Assembly (NCBI GenBank): GCA_029204225.1
Contig: CM055098.1
Coordinates: forward strand, 14,584,533 to 14,648,532
Direction: 5' to 3'
DNA from: Diphasiastrum complanatum
Lineage: Eukaryota > Streptophyta > Lycopodiopsida > Lycopodiales > Lycopodiaceae
Length of the DNA: 64,000 nucleotides
Made by a program: the position numbers and the translations under genes. Under the pieces are notes generated by a model. That model was not told the origin of the DNA. It worked only from the letters and a program-made list of their open reading frames with translations, and made no database searches. Positions 1 through 10,960 of the stretch are shown here, piece by piece. Numbering within the stretch: position 1 is the first letter of the stretch; each line of letters begins with the position of its first letter.

Positions 1-179
1 TGTTGCTTGTGATTGGCATGCTTAGAATAGGATCCTTGGATTTGGACTTTACATTGGTATTAGAACCAATTCTAAGCACATTTTGCCATTATTGTGTGAT
101 CAAGATAGAATCTCGAATTGTGTGGGGACTTTTCTGTTGTGTGATACGGAATTTTGACATACTTTTGTGAAAGAGAGAA

Positions 180-1106
180 TTTTGAAAATACATCAATCAT
201 TGAGGTGAGAGCAATCAATGAAAACCCCTTGTTGTTTGACTAGTAAAAAACCAATATAAAAAATGTTTTGAATGTGGATTTAGCATAAAGCAACATCCAA
301 CGTATCCTATGAGTTTTTAAAAAGAAAGTTAATTTAGACTATTAAAAACCTATGTATTTAATTCACATATGACTATTTTCTCTTTAGATGGTTTTCTCAC
401 AAGGTTCAATTTTTTTTGGGCATGACGTATTGATTTTTGGAGTCAAAAATCGATAATCCAGTAACTTATGATGAACAAATCATTTCCTAATAACTAGATA
501 AATAGAATACTAAAAAACACTTTATTGCCCTTATAATTCAATCTCTCTATTTTATTAGATTAAAGAATAGAATATCTAAAGTGTGTTATGTATATAACCA
601 TGTTATATTGGTATGACTATGAATTAGAATGGAATGTTAAAATACTAAGAGATTACTAACCAAATAGACAATCTTCAATATTGTTGATATTGAACAATTA
701 TGGCTTTATATTGATTCCAATCTTAAGCATTAGCACTATTTTCCACACTAGTTTTCAATACTATTTTACTCTAGAAAGCATAAACAATGAAACGATGACC
801 AAATGGCTTTAGAAGCCTTGGCTCATTAAGCTCTCCTTCCCTACAAGCATGTGCCTTTATCACAAATCAAGAGTAATAACAAAGTATAAAGATCACAATG
901 GGATCCTGCTTATAAGAACACCAAAATACGTTATGGATCCCAACCACCCAACCATATAGAAGCTCAAGATCAATCGTTGTTGGATTTTAACCTCATGCCA
1001 TGCACTAATCCAACAAAAGGAATACCAAAGAGGTCGAAATCCCAACGAGGAGCTGTAGAAACAGAAATTGTTACAGTCCAATATCTATATAGAATCGACC
1101 TCTGGC
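180..1106 (+). repeat. Dispersed repeat of about 1 kb, copy 1
   Basis: This AT-rich non-coding stretch matches 11,640-12,770 in the same orientation. Both contain the phrases gagagcaatcaatgaaaacc, gactagtaaaaaacca, aaaaagaaagtt, cacaaggttcaa and ttgggcatga in the same order, and both end near tatagaatcgacct. Copy 2 carries roughly 190 extra bases in the middle (about 11,945-12,150). No coding frame, transposase or clear terminal repeats are visible, so the class is unknown; it could be the non-coding interior or LTR of a retroelement. Bases 1-179 hold nothing I recognise beyond a weak tRNA-Met primer-site-like string (ttggtattagaacc, about 53-66). Confidence 0.75.
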
Positions 1107-1430
1107 CGAGGTTGAATTATGTCAAAGACTAAATCAACCTTGGGTAGGGATCGAATAAGGTCGAAGACTAGTTTAACCATAGGTCGACTAAGAATTCGAT
1201 CCTCCACTCATTTTGACTCGGTATCTATTTTGACCTTGACCTTGGACTATTTCAATATTGCACAAATTTTGACCCGACACTGAAATCAATCCAAGTCACG
1301 ATTTATCGCTATCACAACTTGAAAGAAATTGCTAAGAGAATGATGGATTAGGGTAAGTACTTATACAAATCAAGATTAAGCATTTTTTTAACTATCTTTA
1401 ATATGCACACATATAAGGAGATGTAGTTCA
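1107..1430 (+). repeat. Dispersed repeat segment shared with 23,441-23,740
   Basis: About 300 bases align with 23,441-23,740 in the same orientation: tcgaataaggtc, tcaatattgcacaaatttt, tgaaagaaa and catcaagattaagca-type phrases recur in order. It directly continues the first repeat here, whereas the copy at 11.6-12.8 kb lacks it and the copy at 23.4 kb has only this part. The two segments are therefore modules of one larger dispersed repeat. It appears non-coding. Confidence 0.7.
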
Positions 1431-2019
1431 ATGCAAAAAAAAAAAAAATCCCAAAAAAATGGGAGTAATGTATAAAACACAAGGGAGATTAGATAGAAAG
1501 TAACATCTGTGAATTTTTCATAAAAATGACAATGATTGATTGTACTTAATCAATCTACAAGAGTTGTTGATTGCCAAATCTAGGATCTATCAAAAAGCAT
1601 TGACTAGATCTTGATCTACACATAGATCATCAACTATTTAGCAAGATCAACTAATGAAAGCATCAATAATCAACAAGGGCGGCCTCACACGTGTGGAATA
1701 TAGCCATTGTATAGATTGTGACTAGAGAGCAAAGTACATTAACTTTAGATAGCATTCCAAGCATAAAATCACAAGACAAATGTGTGAATCACAAGCAAAA
1801 TGCTAGATTGAAAATCTCTCATCAACTTTCTACACCAATAGGAGCCAAATATGCTCATTATCCAAAGTTGACTTATCTCATTAGCTAGAAACCAAAAATC
1901 TAGTCTTCCACAAAAGTAGGGATATTCCCTATAAAATAGGATCTTGTGGAATATCTAAATCTTATCCTCTACAACCTAATCCACATGTGTGAACAGCAAC
2001 TTGACATGTGGGAGCATTT
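1431..2019. other. No gene seen; possible LTR-like sequence
   Basis: No convincing coding frame. The reverse complement contains cacacgtgtg followed by repeated atcaatgcttt- and gatctaga-like phrases, resembling the 3' part of the LTR-like sequence near 5,020-5,180. This suggests a minus-strand copia LTR fragment, but I could not define its ends. Confidence 0.25.
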
Positions 2020-2640
2020 ACTCATTCACATGGAAGTGCAAGCTAATTACATGGGACTCCTACCTTCTTATGCTTCTTTAGATGGTAATACGAAAAAGGA
2101 ACATGCTACTTTTTGTAAAAGAATCGCTTTAAGTTACATTAGAAAGGGTAAATGGCTTCATGAAAATAGTAAGCCTTCTTTCCAAAAATAGGATTGCCAA
2201 GGACGAACTACATTGGCTTACAAACTCTCTATACATTAATGGTATTGATAAAGCACAACATAATCCCTGTTTCATGTGTAAATTCTTCGCACGAAATTTG
2301 GCCATAAAACAACTCAGTAGTTTTCACTCCTTTTCCAAATGATCAATCCAATTATGTGGAGAATTCCTTGTCATATATAATGAGCATTTCTAGTGACTCC
2401 TTACCGGAGTTTTTCTTGGGCAATAATTCTCTACCTTACCTTCTCTGCACCTTTAAAGCCCACAAGGACTCCTTCAGATGGATTACCAATGCTCACGATT
2501 GCTGCTTTACCAAACTTGCTAAATTTCTCACAGGAGCTCTTGGTATGCTGTCACCATTCCTCATGGTATGCTCTCACCATTCCTCATGGAAGGTGCAGGT
2601 CTTTAGGCGAATACATACAAGAGTATCCTAAGAGCTGATA
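2020..2640 (+). pseudogene. Reverse-transcriptase-like fragment, possibly Penelope-like
   Basis: Three overlapping plus-strand frames give protein-like sequence broken by frameshifts. The first ends near 2,190. The second (2,160-2,342) contains CMCKFFARNLA-like residues. The third (2,356-2,631) contains LPYLLCTFKAHKDSFRWITN, then an LAKFLTGAL segment. The order K-x-H-K, R-x-I, then LAK-x-L is what I remember from the N-terminal reverse-transcriptase block of Penelope-like elements; copia and gypsy RTs lack it. The catalytic YxDD region is not present, so this is a fragment at best. Penelope-like elements (Dryad) are described from conifers, which would fit, but the assignment rests on one short motif block. 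It could be another divergent RT family or chance. Confidence 0.35.
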
Positions 2641-2950
2641 CTATTTTATACTAGCAATGTGAGTTATCTATGGATTTCTATCTAAATCTACCATCTCTGA
2701 TTACCAATATGTAGGTCGCAGATGTCTCGAAATGTTACAAGAACATACCCTTAGATGGTCCTGAGTGCTTAAAAACTATTTTCTTGGTAAAACATGACTT
2801 AGAGATTCTCCAATGCATGAACAATCTGTTAAATAGTTCTTTGCCACCAAACATGATCTGCAACAAACATATAAAAACTCAAATTTTGTTTAATAAATTG
2901 ATATTGCAAATCAAACTTAAATGACAAATACAAATCAAATAAACAGTTTA
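2641..2950. other. No gene seen
   Basis: AT-rich DNA without a recognisable frame, RNA gene or repeat. Confidence 0.5.
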
Positions 2951-3617
2951 TTATGAAAACATACTTAAATGTTTGAATTCTTTTTTTTTTTTATTGTCAC
3001 TATGTGTGGATAAGTTATTAATATTCTTCATCAGTACTCTCTTTCTTTTCTTTCTTGTCATTGCCTTTTTTAAAACTTGTATATCAACAACAGATTTTAA
3101 ACTATCAGATCGCAATTTCTCTATGGATTCTAACATTTCTTGGTTTAAGCCCCGAAGAGTTGTAACTGTAGCATTCAACTCTGATATAGCATGCTTGAGT
3201 GCAATGCTTTCAACTCTGGCGTGTTGCACATAACCAAGCAATTGTTGATTTGATCGTTGCAATTGTTGATTAGCAAACTATAATTGTTGATTAAGTCAAA
3301 ATATGCTATGCATTCCAATATCACGCAACCTTTGACAATATCCCATAATCCGCTATTTCCTTCACATACAAATTTGAGAAGATCAGTTACGGACTAAAAC
3401 CTGGAGACAAAATGGTTGCTGGATCATTAGGATAAATTGATCCATCCACCCACAAATCTATATTCTTATGATTATTTAATCTCAATTCTCTAACTATTGC
3501 TACAACATTCTCTACAGCTTTCATTTTTTTCTTATTAATTGGAGTGTATTCCATTGGAGTGCAACATGCAAATGGAACATTGCCATTGTTGAAAGCTACA
3601 ATCCGTAAATGCTTCAA
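2951..3617 (-). other. Unrecognised reading frames, coiled-coil-like
   Basis: Two minus-strand open frames follow each other. The upstream one (3,387-3,617) reads as a 76-residue stretch with no upstream ATG; an in-frame stop lies a few codons before. The downstream one (2,951-3,262) is 103 residues, rich in Leu, Ile, Glu, Lys and Arg with heptad-like spacing (about residues 20-70), followed by a basic KKRKR segment that could act as a nuclear signal. About 120 bases with stops separate them, which could be an intron or decay. I recognise no family. It may be a remnant of a small host gene, a retroelement gag, or non-coding. Confidence 0.25.
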
Positions 3618-4369
3618 ACCACAATAAGTCTAACTTAATAGATCTAGCATACCTTACTTTTGTAATGTATATGTCATGCTAAAAATTTGTCCCGCCTCAT
3701 CTTTCACTGTTAGCATACAAATATTTCAAAATCGCTCATTATACTTCCGCTTTAGTTTTAGCAGTGAGCACACCAAGATTTACACTCTTAAAGCTCTAGC
3801 CTCGAATTTTGAAACGAGCATGAAGAGAAGTTATTACATCGCATGCTTACTAACTAATGTTTGAAGTTAATCATACCAGTTAAACAATGGGCAAGGTCGA
3901 AAACTCGAAAAACGGTGACCAAAAGTTACCGGATCGCATTCTCTTTCTACGTAACCTCTCTCTAAAAGAAATTTTTTTTAAAGGGCCCACTTTGAGCCCA
4001 TATTTCTTCTAATGATATAGGGAGGAAAAGCTAAAGCATGTAGATTTATGGTTATCGGAAACATTGTATCCTATTGATCCATGTTCATTGCAACATCCGG
4101 ATTTTCATTCGGTGAGTCAATTAATAATCTATATGTGTCATGGCAAAAATGGCCTTTTGGGTTACTGTGAGAATTTGATGCTCTATGGGAATGCACATTC
4201 AATGCAAAGAATCAAGCAAGGCAAGTTGTCTTTGGCAACATTATGTATGCACTTAATAGTTTTATTGATGTATCTTCAAGTGCACAAAATGCCTTGGAAT
4301 CCATGCCTTGGCATGATGCATAGTTTTTGAAGTGTGCTACATGTATATAGACACATTTGTGGAACATCT
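3618..4369. other. No gene seen
   Basis: Short plus-strand frames at 3,676-3,864 and 4,064-4,330 have no recognisable domain. Homology to copia sequence only begins at about 4,370. Confidence 0.45.
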
Positions 4370-4531
4370 TGTAAGGGATCCTTTAAGAGGTGGTGAAAGA
4401 TCCTTCATGGACATCATTCTCTATTGGAGTCTCAAAAGTTTCTTGTTTGTAGCTGGAATTTTTAGACACTTCTGAAAGCATTCATTCATCTAGAAAGAGA
4501 GTTGTAATTAGATCAAGCTAAATTTGAGGAG
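4370..4531 (+). pseudogene. Internally deleted copia pol remnant
   Basis: Around 4,385-4,415 the plus strand reads RGGERSFMDIILYW. This matches the corresponding part of the copia element at 57,235-57,275 (RGNERSFEDITLYR). Almost immediately it jumps to FLFVAGIF, matching the C-terminal end of pol in the same element at about 57,845 (VAGTFTKAL). The intervening RNase H domain of about 600 bases is missing. The remnant runs into an LTR-like sequence beginning TGTGAAGAATT, the same start class as the LTR at 57,884. It is a degraded internal-deletion derivative, not a functional gene. Confidence 0.5.
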
Positions 4532-5180
4532 TGTGAAGAATTGCCAAAAATTGGCAAATCTAGCTTGATAAAAAACCGTGAAGAATAGTGTAAATTTTGT
4601 ACATAATTGGGTTCCACACATGTATGGCCAAAATGCCACGTGGCAACCCACTCCTAATATAGGTTAGTTCAAGTCGAGAGAGTTAGTCATGTCTATTTGG
4701 TGGTCATCCCTACTTTATAGCACCTACACCTAAGTTTAAGGTGAAAATTTGACCAACTAGCTACCTACCAAGCATAACTCTAGGATCTAGGCTAGGGTTT
4801 CATTTTAGGTCAAGGAGAGTGAGTTAACTGGAAATCCACCTAACTTCAAGAAGGAAGTCGAATATGCTATGTATTCTAAGCTCTCATAGTGAGAAGATAG
4901 AATATTTTTGGAGCTCATTGGCAATCTCAAGCTAGTTCACTATGTACATTGAGTTTTTGTGAACCAAATGCAACCAAATCAATTTCTACTTGTTTCTCAC
5001 GTTGAAGGCCGTACTATAGCATGTAGTACACACGTGTGGGCTCGTATTTCAATGTTGATCAATGCTTTTGATTGTTAATGCTTGTTGTTTGTCAAGTTGC
5101 CAATCTAGATCAACTTTTTGATGACTAGTTTTTTGAGAGATTGTTAAGCAAGCATCCAATCACTCTTGTGGATCTTTTGT
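4532..5180 (+). repeat. Copia LTR-like sequence
   Basis: Begins TGTGAAGAATT directly after a purine-rich gaggag run, as expected for a polypurine tract and LTR start. Contains cacacgtgtgg near 5,027 and short repeated atcaatgc/gatc phrases towards the end. The 3' boundary is not clear. Non-coding. A short GC-rich, C-rich tract follows at 5,265-5,365. Confidence 0.4.
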
Positions 5181-5420
5181 AGATCCATTTATGGTCCTAA
5201 AGTACAGTACTTTCACAGTATTAACACATTGTACTTAAAAAAAAAATTGAAAATGAAAGAGGGGAGGGGGTACACCCTCCCCCCACCCCCATCACAAAGC
5301 TCCTCTGCACGGCCACGCTTCCCCTCATCCCACTCCTCTGCACGGCCGCCCCTCCCATCACCTACATATTATTATGTATGATTGTATGATCTTGAATGTA
5401 TTTTTGTCTGCTACTATTCG

Positions 5421-5657
5421 ATGCTTATACATGAGTTCTCTTGGGTTCATCTATCCATTGGTGCACTATCTTGATGATATCTTGCAGTCTTGTCTGTAGA
5501 ATGCTCATATATTGCTATGTTTGGAGCCACACGTGGGAAATATAGTAGGGTATTGTTATTGTACATACAACAACTTTATTTTATCATATATTTGATGTTT
5601 GATCAAGTTCTTATTGAGTTTGCATCTCTTTCATTGAGTAGATGCTGATTTTTCTAC
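5421..5657 (+). repeat. Copia LTR fragment (R-U5 part), inverted copy at 37 kb
   Basis: About 235 bases are almost identical to the reverse complement of 37,137-37,369. The sequence ends tttttctaca, with the CA terminus expected of an LTR, and is clearly related to the last 150 bases of the LTR at 57,884-58,450 (shared tgtagaatgct, ttcttattgagttt, gtagatgc and tttctaca phrases). It is therefore the downstream part of an LTR of that copia lineage. Confidence 0.7.
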
Positions 5658-5689
5658 ATTGGCAATGCTGTAAAAGCAAAAATGAGCAG

Positions 5690-6343
5690 GTACCCGTACT
5701 ATCTAGCAGGGTGACTCATGTATGCCATAGTTTGCCCGAGGCCTCACATAGCCACATCCACTAGATTTTTGAGCGGATATCTTGAAAACCCAGGACTTGA
5801 TCACTGGCATGCTGCAAAAAGGGTTTTAAGGTATCTGAAGGGAGCTAATGGACTTGGATTGGAATACCGTCATCCATTCGAAGGAATAACAGGGTTTGTG
5901 GATTTTGACTGGGCAGGCGACAGAGATGACAGAAAATGTACGTGTGGATTTGATTTTACGATAAGCGATGGGCTATGAGTTGGGCAAGCAGTAAGCAAAA
6001 ATTCGTTGCCCTATCTTTGCCTGAAGCAAAATAGATGGGCATATGTCATGGGGTACGTATGGATTAATAGATTATGCCATGAGATAGGGATTCCAACTAA
6101 AGACATGAAGATTTTCACTCACTATCAGGGTATCATCTTTATCTGCAGAAATGGGGGACTACACAAGAGAAGCAAACACATTGATATTCAGCACCATTTT
6201 GTCAAAGACTTAGAGCAAAATGGAAAATGATCCTAGAATACTATTCCACAAAAGAGACGATTGTAGATATAATGACCAAATCATTAGTTAAGGATAGATT
6301 TGTGTACTTGCGGAATGCTATGGGAATGAAATGTGTTACCAAA
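5690..6343 (+). pseudogene. Copia RNase H remnant
   Basis: The plus strand reads through the end of the connection domain and RNase H of a copia pol. A frame at about 5,718-5,978 contains AAKRVLRYLKGANGLGLEY and DFDWAGDRDD, which includes the RNase H aspartate. After a frame change, 6,006-6,230 contains the diagnostic RSKHIDIQHHFVKD. Further shifted codons to 6,343 match the C-terminal tail (DIMTKSLVKDRF). Several frameshifts and stops show it is dead. RT, integrase and gag are absent upstream; the sequence is replaced there by an LTR fragment of another copia lineage. It ends in a polypurine tract and its own 3' LTR. Confidence 0.85.
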
Positions 6344-6370
6344 GGGGATGGTTAGCATTGAGATGGGGAT
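6344..6370 (+). other. Polypurine tract region
   Basis: Purine-rich aaggggatgg and gagatggggat strings lie immediately before the LTR that begins TGTTGATG, the expected priming site for plus-strand DNA synthesis. Confidence 0.6.
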
Positions 6371-6716
6371 TGTTGATGTCCGGTTCACATGACATTAACT
6401 AATTGTCAATGCTAACCACCAGTAGGTGTATATAGATAGGTGGTTGTGTGAGATGATCTTCTTGGCATGATCAATGCCATGTCACATAGATGAATACACG
6501 TAGGTCATCATATTGCACATTAGGAAATCTTGGCATGCAATCAACATGCGAATATATGTATGTATGCATATTGTAATGTGAATTTCACGCTTTTGAGTTT
6601 TTTGGCAATTCGTTTGTGTCATTGCAGATTGTTGTTTTCTTTATGGTGATTGATCGATTACCTTTAGTATTCTAGTATTGTAGTGACTGTAATCATCCCT
6701 GCGCTTATTCTCAACA
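6371..6716 (+). repeat. Copia 3' LTR (346 bp)
   Basis: Starts TGTTGATG right after the polypurine tract and ends CTCAACA, giving 6-bp inverted termini TGTTGA/TCAACA. Non-coding. No matching 5' LTR is present in the window, so the left part of this element has been lost. Confidence 0.7.
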
Positions 6717-6829
6717 CATAGCTATTTGGGACAATCTCTTAATGGTGAGTTATATTAGTTTTTTTTAATTCAATCCTTTATTTGGATGCCAAACTTTCAC
6801 GGCCAGTCATCTCAAGTACTAAAGTTGTC

Positions 6830-6990
6830 TCTGGGTCACCAGTCTGCTAGTGATCCCTTTTGATTCAGAGATCTCCCTCATAATGCTCCACACCTCTTTG
6901 GGCGCATTTGCATTTATTGCTTGACTAATTGCACACAATGTAGAATTTTCTTTCCTTACTAGCCACATTTCCTGCCTAACACAGGATTCA
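6830..6990 (-). pseudogene. Possible copia gag fragment
   Basis: The minus strand has one open stretch of about 45 codons including NSTLCAISQAINANAPKEVW, which resembles the core of plant copia gag (UBN2/DUF4219 type: a tryptophan, then LC-I, then the K-E-x-W block). It is in the opposite orientation to the LTR ending at 6,716, so it belongs to a different insertion. No zinc knuckle is attached. Weak assignment. Confidence 0.35.
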
Positions 6991-7752
6991 CTAGGTTGCT
7001 TCTCTCAAATACACCCAGGAGCCCCTCCCTTAAAGAATCAACTTCATCTTTTATCTCTAGAGTTCGCATAATTCCATCTCTCAAGTTTTTCTATGATTCT
7101 TGAATCATTTAATCCCATTGCTGCGGTCGCCTTCTTCTACACCTATTTTCTCATTCCTCTCTTCACAGTCTTGAGAAAAAATCCAGAAGAGAGTGTATGC
7201 TTCCAAGAGGGACCAAAAGCCGGACAATTGAAGATCGGATCTTTCCAGCACACTCCTTTGCACGTCATTTAATGGACAACTCAAAAGCTTTTATTACTTT
7301 ACTGATATTACACTCATTTATGATTAGTACGATGGTCAGCAGCAAACGATTACAGCACTCGTTCATGAGTCAAATTATACAAAGAGTGAGACAAAGTAAG
7401 AAGTCCACTTGGATCTTGTCCTTTTCTATATAAAAAAACCGTTGTACATGTGAATAACCATCAAAATGGTCATTAGCCCCTAGTGTAATTGAAATGACTT
7501 CGTGACTCTAGCTAATTTTCAATTAATTACTGTCACATTTACATGACAAAAACAGATAAATTGAGTGTTGGCCCTCGACATCCATTGATGTCATATATTT
7601 TGGCAAATTTGAGTCATATTCTTGCGTTTGTTTAATGTTCTATATGAATGCTAAAGTTCAGGAGACTATCATCTTTAATCTGGTTCTCTTTTCTGTATGC
7701 TCTTCATTAGATCACAGGAAGTGCAATTGGGAGGGAATCATGAGATATCTAG
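6991..7752. other. No gene seen; downstream flank of the P450
   Basis: No convincing coding sequence. The 3' end of the minus-strand P450 transcript should lie in the right-hand part of this interval. I see no unambiguous polyadenylation signal. Confidence 0.4.
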
Positions 7753-10700
7753 CTAGTCCGCAGCATTAATCAAGTCCTCCACCACGATCGGCAATCCTTT
7801 GATCATCCTGACTGTTGGAAAGTACACCATCTTGTCTTGCTCGACTGGCTTCCAGCTGCAATACCATCAATCAAAAAACAAAACAGATTAGAGTTTATTA
7901 CAATTTACGATCCATGTATAGTAGTCTTGTACAGTATCATTTTGATTTCAAGCATGCGATCAACGTCCCATGCACTAGCTTTGATGACTGTCTTTGACCA
8001 GCTGGGCTTGTGTAGTAGTACTGGCTCGCCGAAGGTGCGAGCGCCAGGCCCAGGTATTATGTTTCTTCATGCATTTAAGAGTAGCTTATTCAGTTCCGAG
8101 ACATTCAATACCACTGACGAGATAATCCTAAATTTTCAAGCTTAGATCAAGAGTTTCCTCTGACCTGAATTTGGTCACAAGATGATGAAGGAACATTGCG
8201 ATTTCTAGCTTTGCCAGCTCGTATCCTGCGCATTGTCTGGGCCCTCCTCCAAATACCATGAAGTTGTTCATGGTCGGAGACATAGTCTGATTCCATACGA
8301 AATACAGGAGTCAATAGTGAGAACATGTACTTATTGTAATTTGTAAAACGCAGCGAGCATGCAGAAAGAATGAATGAAAGTTGACATGGTTAATAGAGCT
8401 GCGCTTGTTGAGTACCTTCCAGCGCCATGGGTTGAACGCAAACGGGTCTTCGTAGATGTCTCCATCAAGGTGCACAGCACGGGCGTACGCGAGCACAGTC
8501 CATCCTTTTGGTATAGTGTAACCTGATGAGTAGATTCAGTACAGTACGGCGTTTAGTTATGTCAGGAAAGTAGTATTACGCAGTCAAAGCAAGGAGTCAA
8601 GTTAACCACTGATCAATGGACTGGCGCCCGTCTAATTCTTTTGCTCTCTCAATTCATTCTGAGGTTTCTATTAGCATTTGTACTTTCCAAAATAGCATAA
8701 GATTGAGAGAGGTTTTTGATTATGGGCAGATTGTACAAAGATGTGAAGGTTTTGACTCTTGAGAGCCTGCGCAGTGGAATCTATGATTGAACACACAAGT
8801 ACCTTGATACTGAATGTCCTCTATTGCTGTGCGGTATAATCCATGACTGACGTTTGTAAGTCTGAGCGTCTCATAGATAACCTGTAGAAGCAAAAGCAGG
8901 ACGAAGAGTATGGAAAAGTAAGGCCTAGGCAGTTGATCTCGAGGTTAAAGTCAGGGAAAGAGAAAGAATGCTGCAGGCTGCTTACGTCCAATGTAAAAGG
9001 CATGCTATTCTTGTAGGCCTCCCATGACAGTCTTTCCCCCTTTTGGTTTCTTTTAATAGCCAAGTTTTCTTCCTGCAGTACCCGTCATCAGCATAAGCAG
9101 TCGTTCCAGCTTATTCTATGGAAATTGTAAATCAAGCCTGTAGGTCTCACGCTAACACATGTTCCAGGAAAGCAAACTTCGGACTTCTCGGGCAATTCAT
9201 TAATAGAGAGAAAGGACTCACTCTCAGCTGGTTTAAAGCCTTTGGGCTGTCGGTCAAGAATGCGATCGCGAAAAGAACAGCTGTTGCTGTGGAAACATGT
9301 CCAGCCGAGAGCAATCCAAGAAAGTAATCCATGATCTGCTCGTTACTCATCCTATCCTCAGGCCGCATCTCAGTACTGAACACAGTTGCGAGTAAGTCCT
9401 TGTGATCGTCTTTCTCAAGACTTTTTCTTGAATCGATAACTTGGGTGAGTCTCTTTAGAATTCTCCCCCGAGCCTGTAGACGCAAGCGGTTCTCAATTGA
9501 CAAGCTCCTCTCTCTTCAGTCTATCTTATGGTCATCATTTAAGATGGAATGGGGAAGCAGCTTTGTGAAGTACTAAGATTTTCTATTGCCCGTCTTAAAA
9601 AGGATCAGGCAGTGGATTAATAATGTACCTGCACTGCTTTCGCGTAAGTGGAGCCAGGAATTTTAAGCGGAAGAGAAAATATGCCGTCGAACAGCTGATA
9701 GTACTCCTTCATGAGACTGTCAGACTCTTCTCCAGGGCCAAAACTGATGAGCTGTTTCGCCACCACACGAAACGTATACTGCATTCACAGTACATAGATA
9801 TGAAATCTGTAATTATGTAGGCCCTAGGGTGAAGTACTCTGACAAAATCACAACATCGTATGAAAAGATTTGTTTTTTGGATCCAAGATCTTCCTGCAGA
9901 CCGCCTAGCTGCCTGAGTTGAGGAGCAATTGGTCAAACTAATTAAGTTCAAGAACTCCAAAATTTCAAACCTTAACTTTCTGCAGGAGATTGATGTGTTT
10001 AATTAAGCAATAATATAGGAGATGCAGGCATAGTAGCCCACTGATAAGCGTCCAAGTCTTACAGCTTTAGCTTCATCTTGAACGTTCACCACCCGACCTT
10101 TCCAGGTGCTTAGGGCCAGCAGCACATAGCTATCAATGTCATTGAGCAGGTAGTCCTGTAACTTTTTGGAAGTCAAGAAGGTCATGGCATAGCCGCGCAT
10201 TTTTTTGTGAAGCTCACCGTTAACCATGAGCATGTCATAGGTACCCAGAATCTCAGCAAAGGAGGTGGGGTAGCCCATGTTGAACAGCCTCTTGTCGTTC
10301 TGCATCACAAACTTGTTGAATTCAGCATCGGCGGAGATGATTGTGGGTTTTCCGAACAGATGAGACTTGAAAACCTTTCCATACCTGCCATGCAAATAGC
10401 AATACAAATGAGCGCGCGAGGATGCGACGACCAATCAACTCGAGGATCTGCAGTAGATATACTGCAGATGAGCATGATCTAGTCACACTAATCTGAAACC
10501 CATTTCGATCCATCGTCACGATCGCTGGTAGGTTACATTAACACTCACAATTTACGAACTGTAAAAACGGTATAAGAAAGCTGCAAGAGGGATAATATCA
10601 TCAGTAAAATAGACAAGGTAGTTAGAAATTGCTAGCAGTTACAGCAGTTGATATTTTACATACTTGGCGACGCGGTTGTTGACGAAAGGTTCGGGATCGG

Positions 10701-10872
10701 AGGTGGAGAAGTAAGACATGAACTCCATCGTCTCTCCCACCCAAGGTAATCCCACAGAACCTTTTGGCAATCCTTTCACGTCGTTGCCCAGCTTTCTCCA
10801 TTTCCGCAGAAACAGTGCCAATATTATTGTTATCAATACAACTACCGCCGCCGACAACACCGCCATCGCCAT
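7753..10872 (-). CDS. Cytochrome P450, CYP90-like (CYP85 clan), 476 aa, nine exons
   Basis: Exons on the minus strand: 10664-10872, 10063-10384, 9629-9778, 9222-9473, 8986-9072, 8803-8881, 8416-8522, 8165-8286 and 7753-7855. All eight introns are GT-AG and the joined frame is open for 476 codons. The N-terminus is a hydrophobic membrane anchor (about residues 3-23), then basic residues and a Pro/Gly-rich hinge, as in ER-bound P450s. Visible motifs are the K-helix ETLR (344-347), the FNPWRW segment (396-401) and the heme loop [10 protein letters not shown] with cysteine 421. Overall sequence and exon pattern are closest, from memory, to CYP90 enzymes that hydroxylate brassinosteroid precursors and related sterols. 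The I-helix reads AGHVST (284-289) where the family has AGHET or GHDS, so the acid-alcohol pair is altered at Val287. It may be a neofunctionalised duplicate; the substrate is unknown. The other ATG, two codons on, is also possible. Confidence 0.93.
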
Positions 10873-10960
10873 CTAATTTATTCTCTCTTTGCCACTCTCA
10901 CTAGTCTCACTCTCACTCTCACTCTATAGGAGTCTATCCCTCTCTGAACAAAATCTGGTT
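10873..10960 (-). promoter_or_regulatory. GAGA-rich leader of the P450
   Basis: Immediately upstream of the start codon the transcribed strand carries repeated GAGTGAGA units (10,895-10,926), typical of a plant 5' untranslated leader. A TATA-like element could lie in the AT-rich 10,990-11,040 stretch, but I cannot place a transcription start. Confidence 0.35.

Noticed and set aside
53-66. Primer-binding-site-like string ttggtattagaacc at the left edge
   Set aside because: Two mismatches to TGGTATCAGAGCC and no LTR or gag around it that I can show.
9118-10482. Plus-strand frames across the P450 (9,118-9,327, 9,623-9,820, 10,207-10,482)
   Set aside because: Antisense shadows of P450 exons, whose minus-strand reading is unambiguous.
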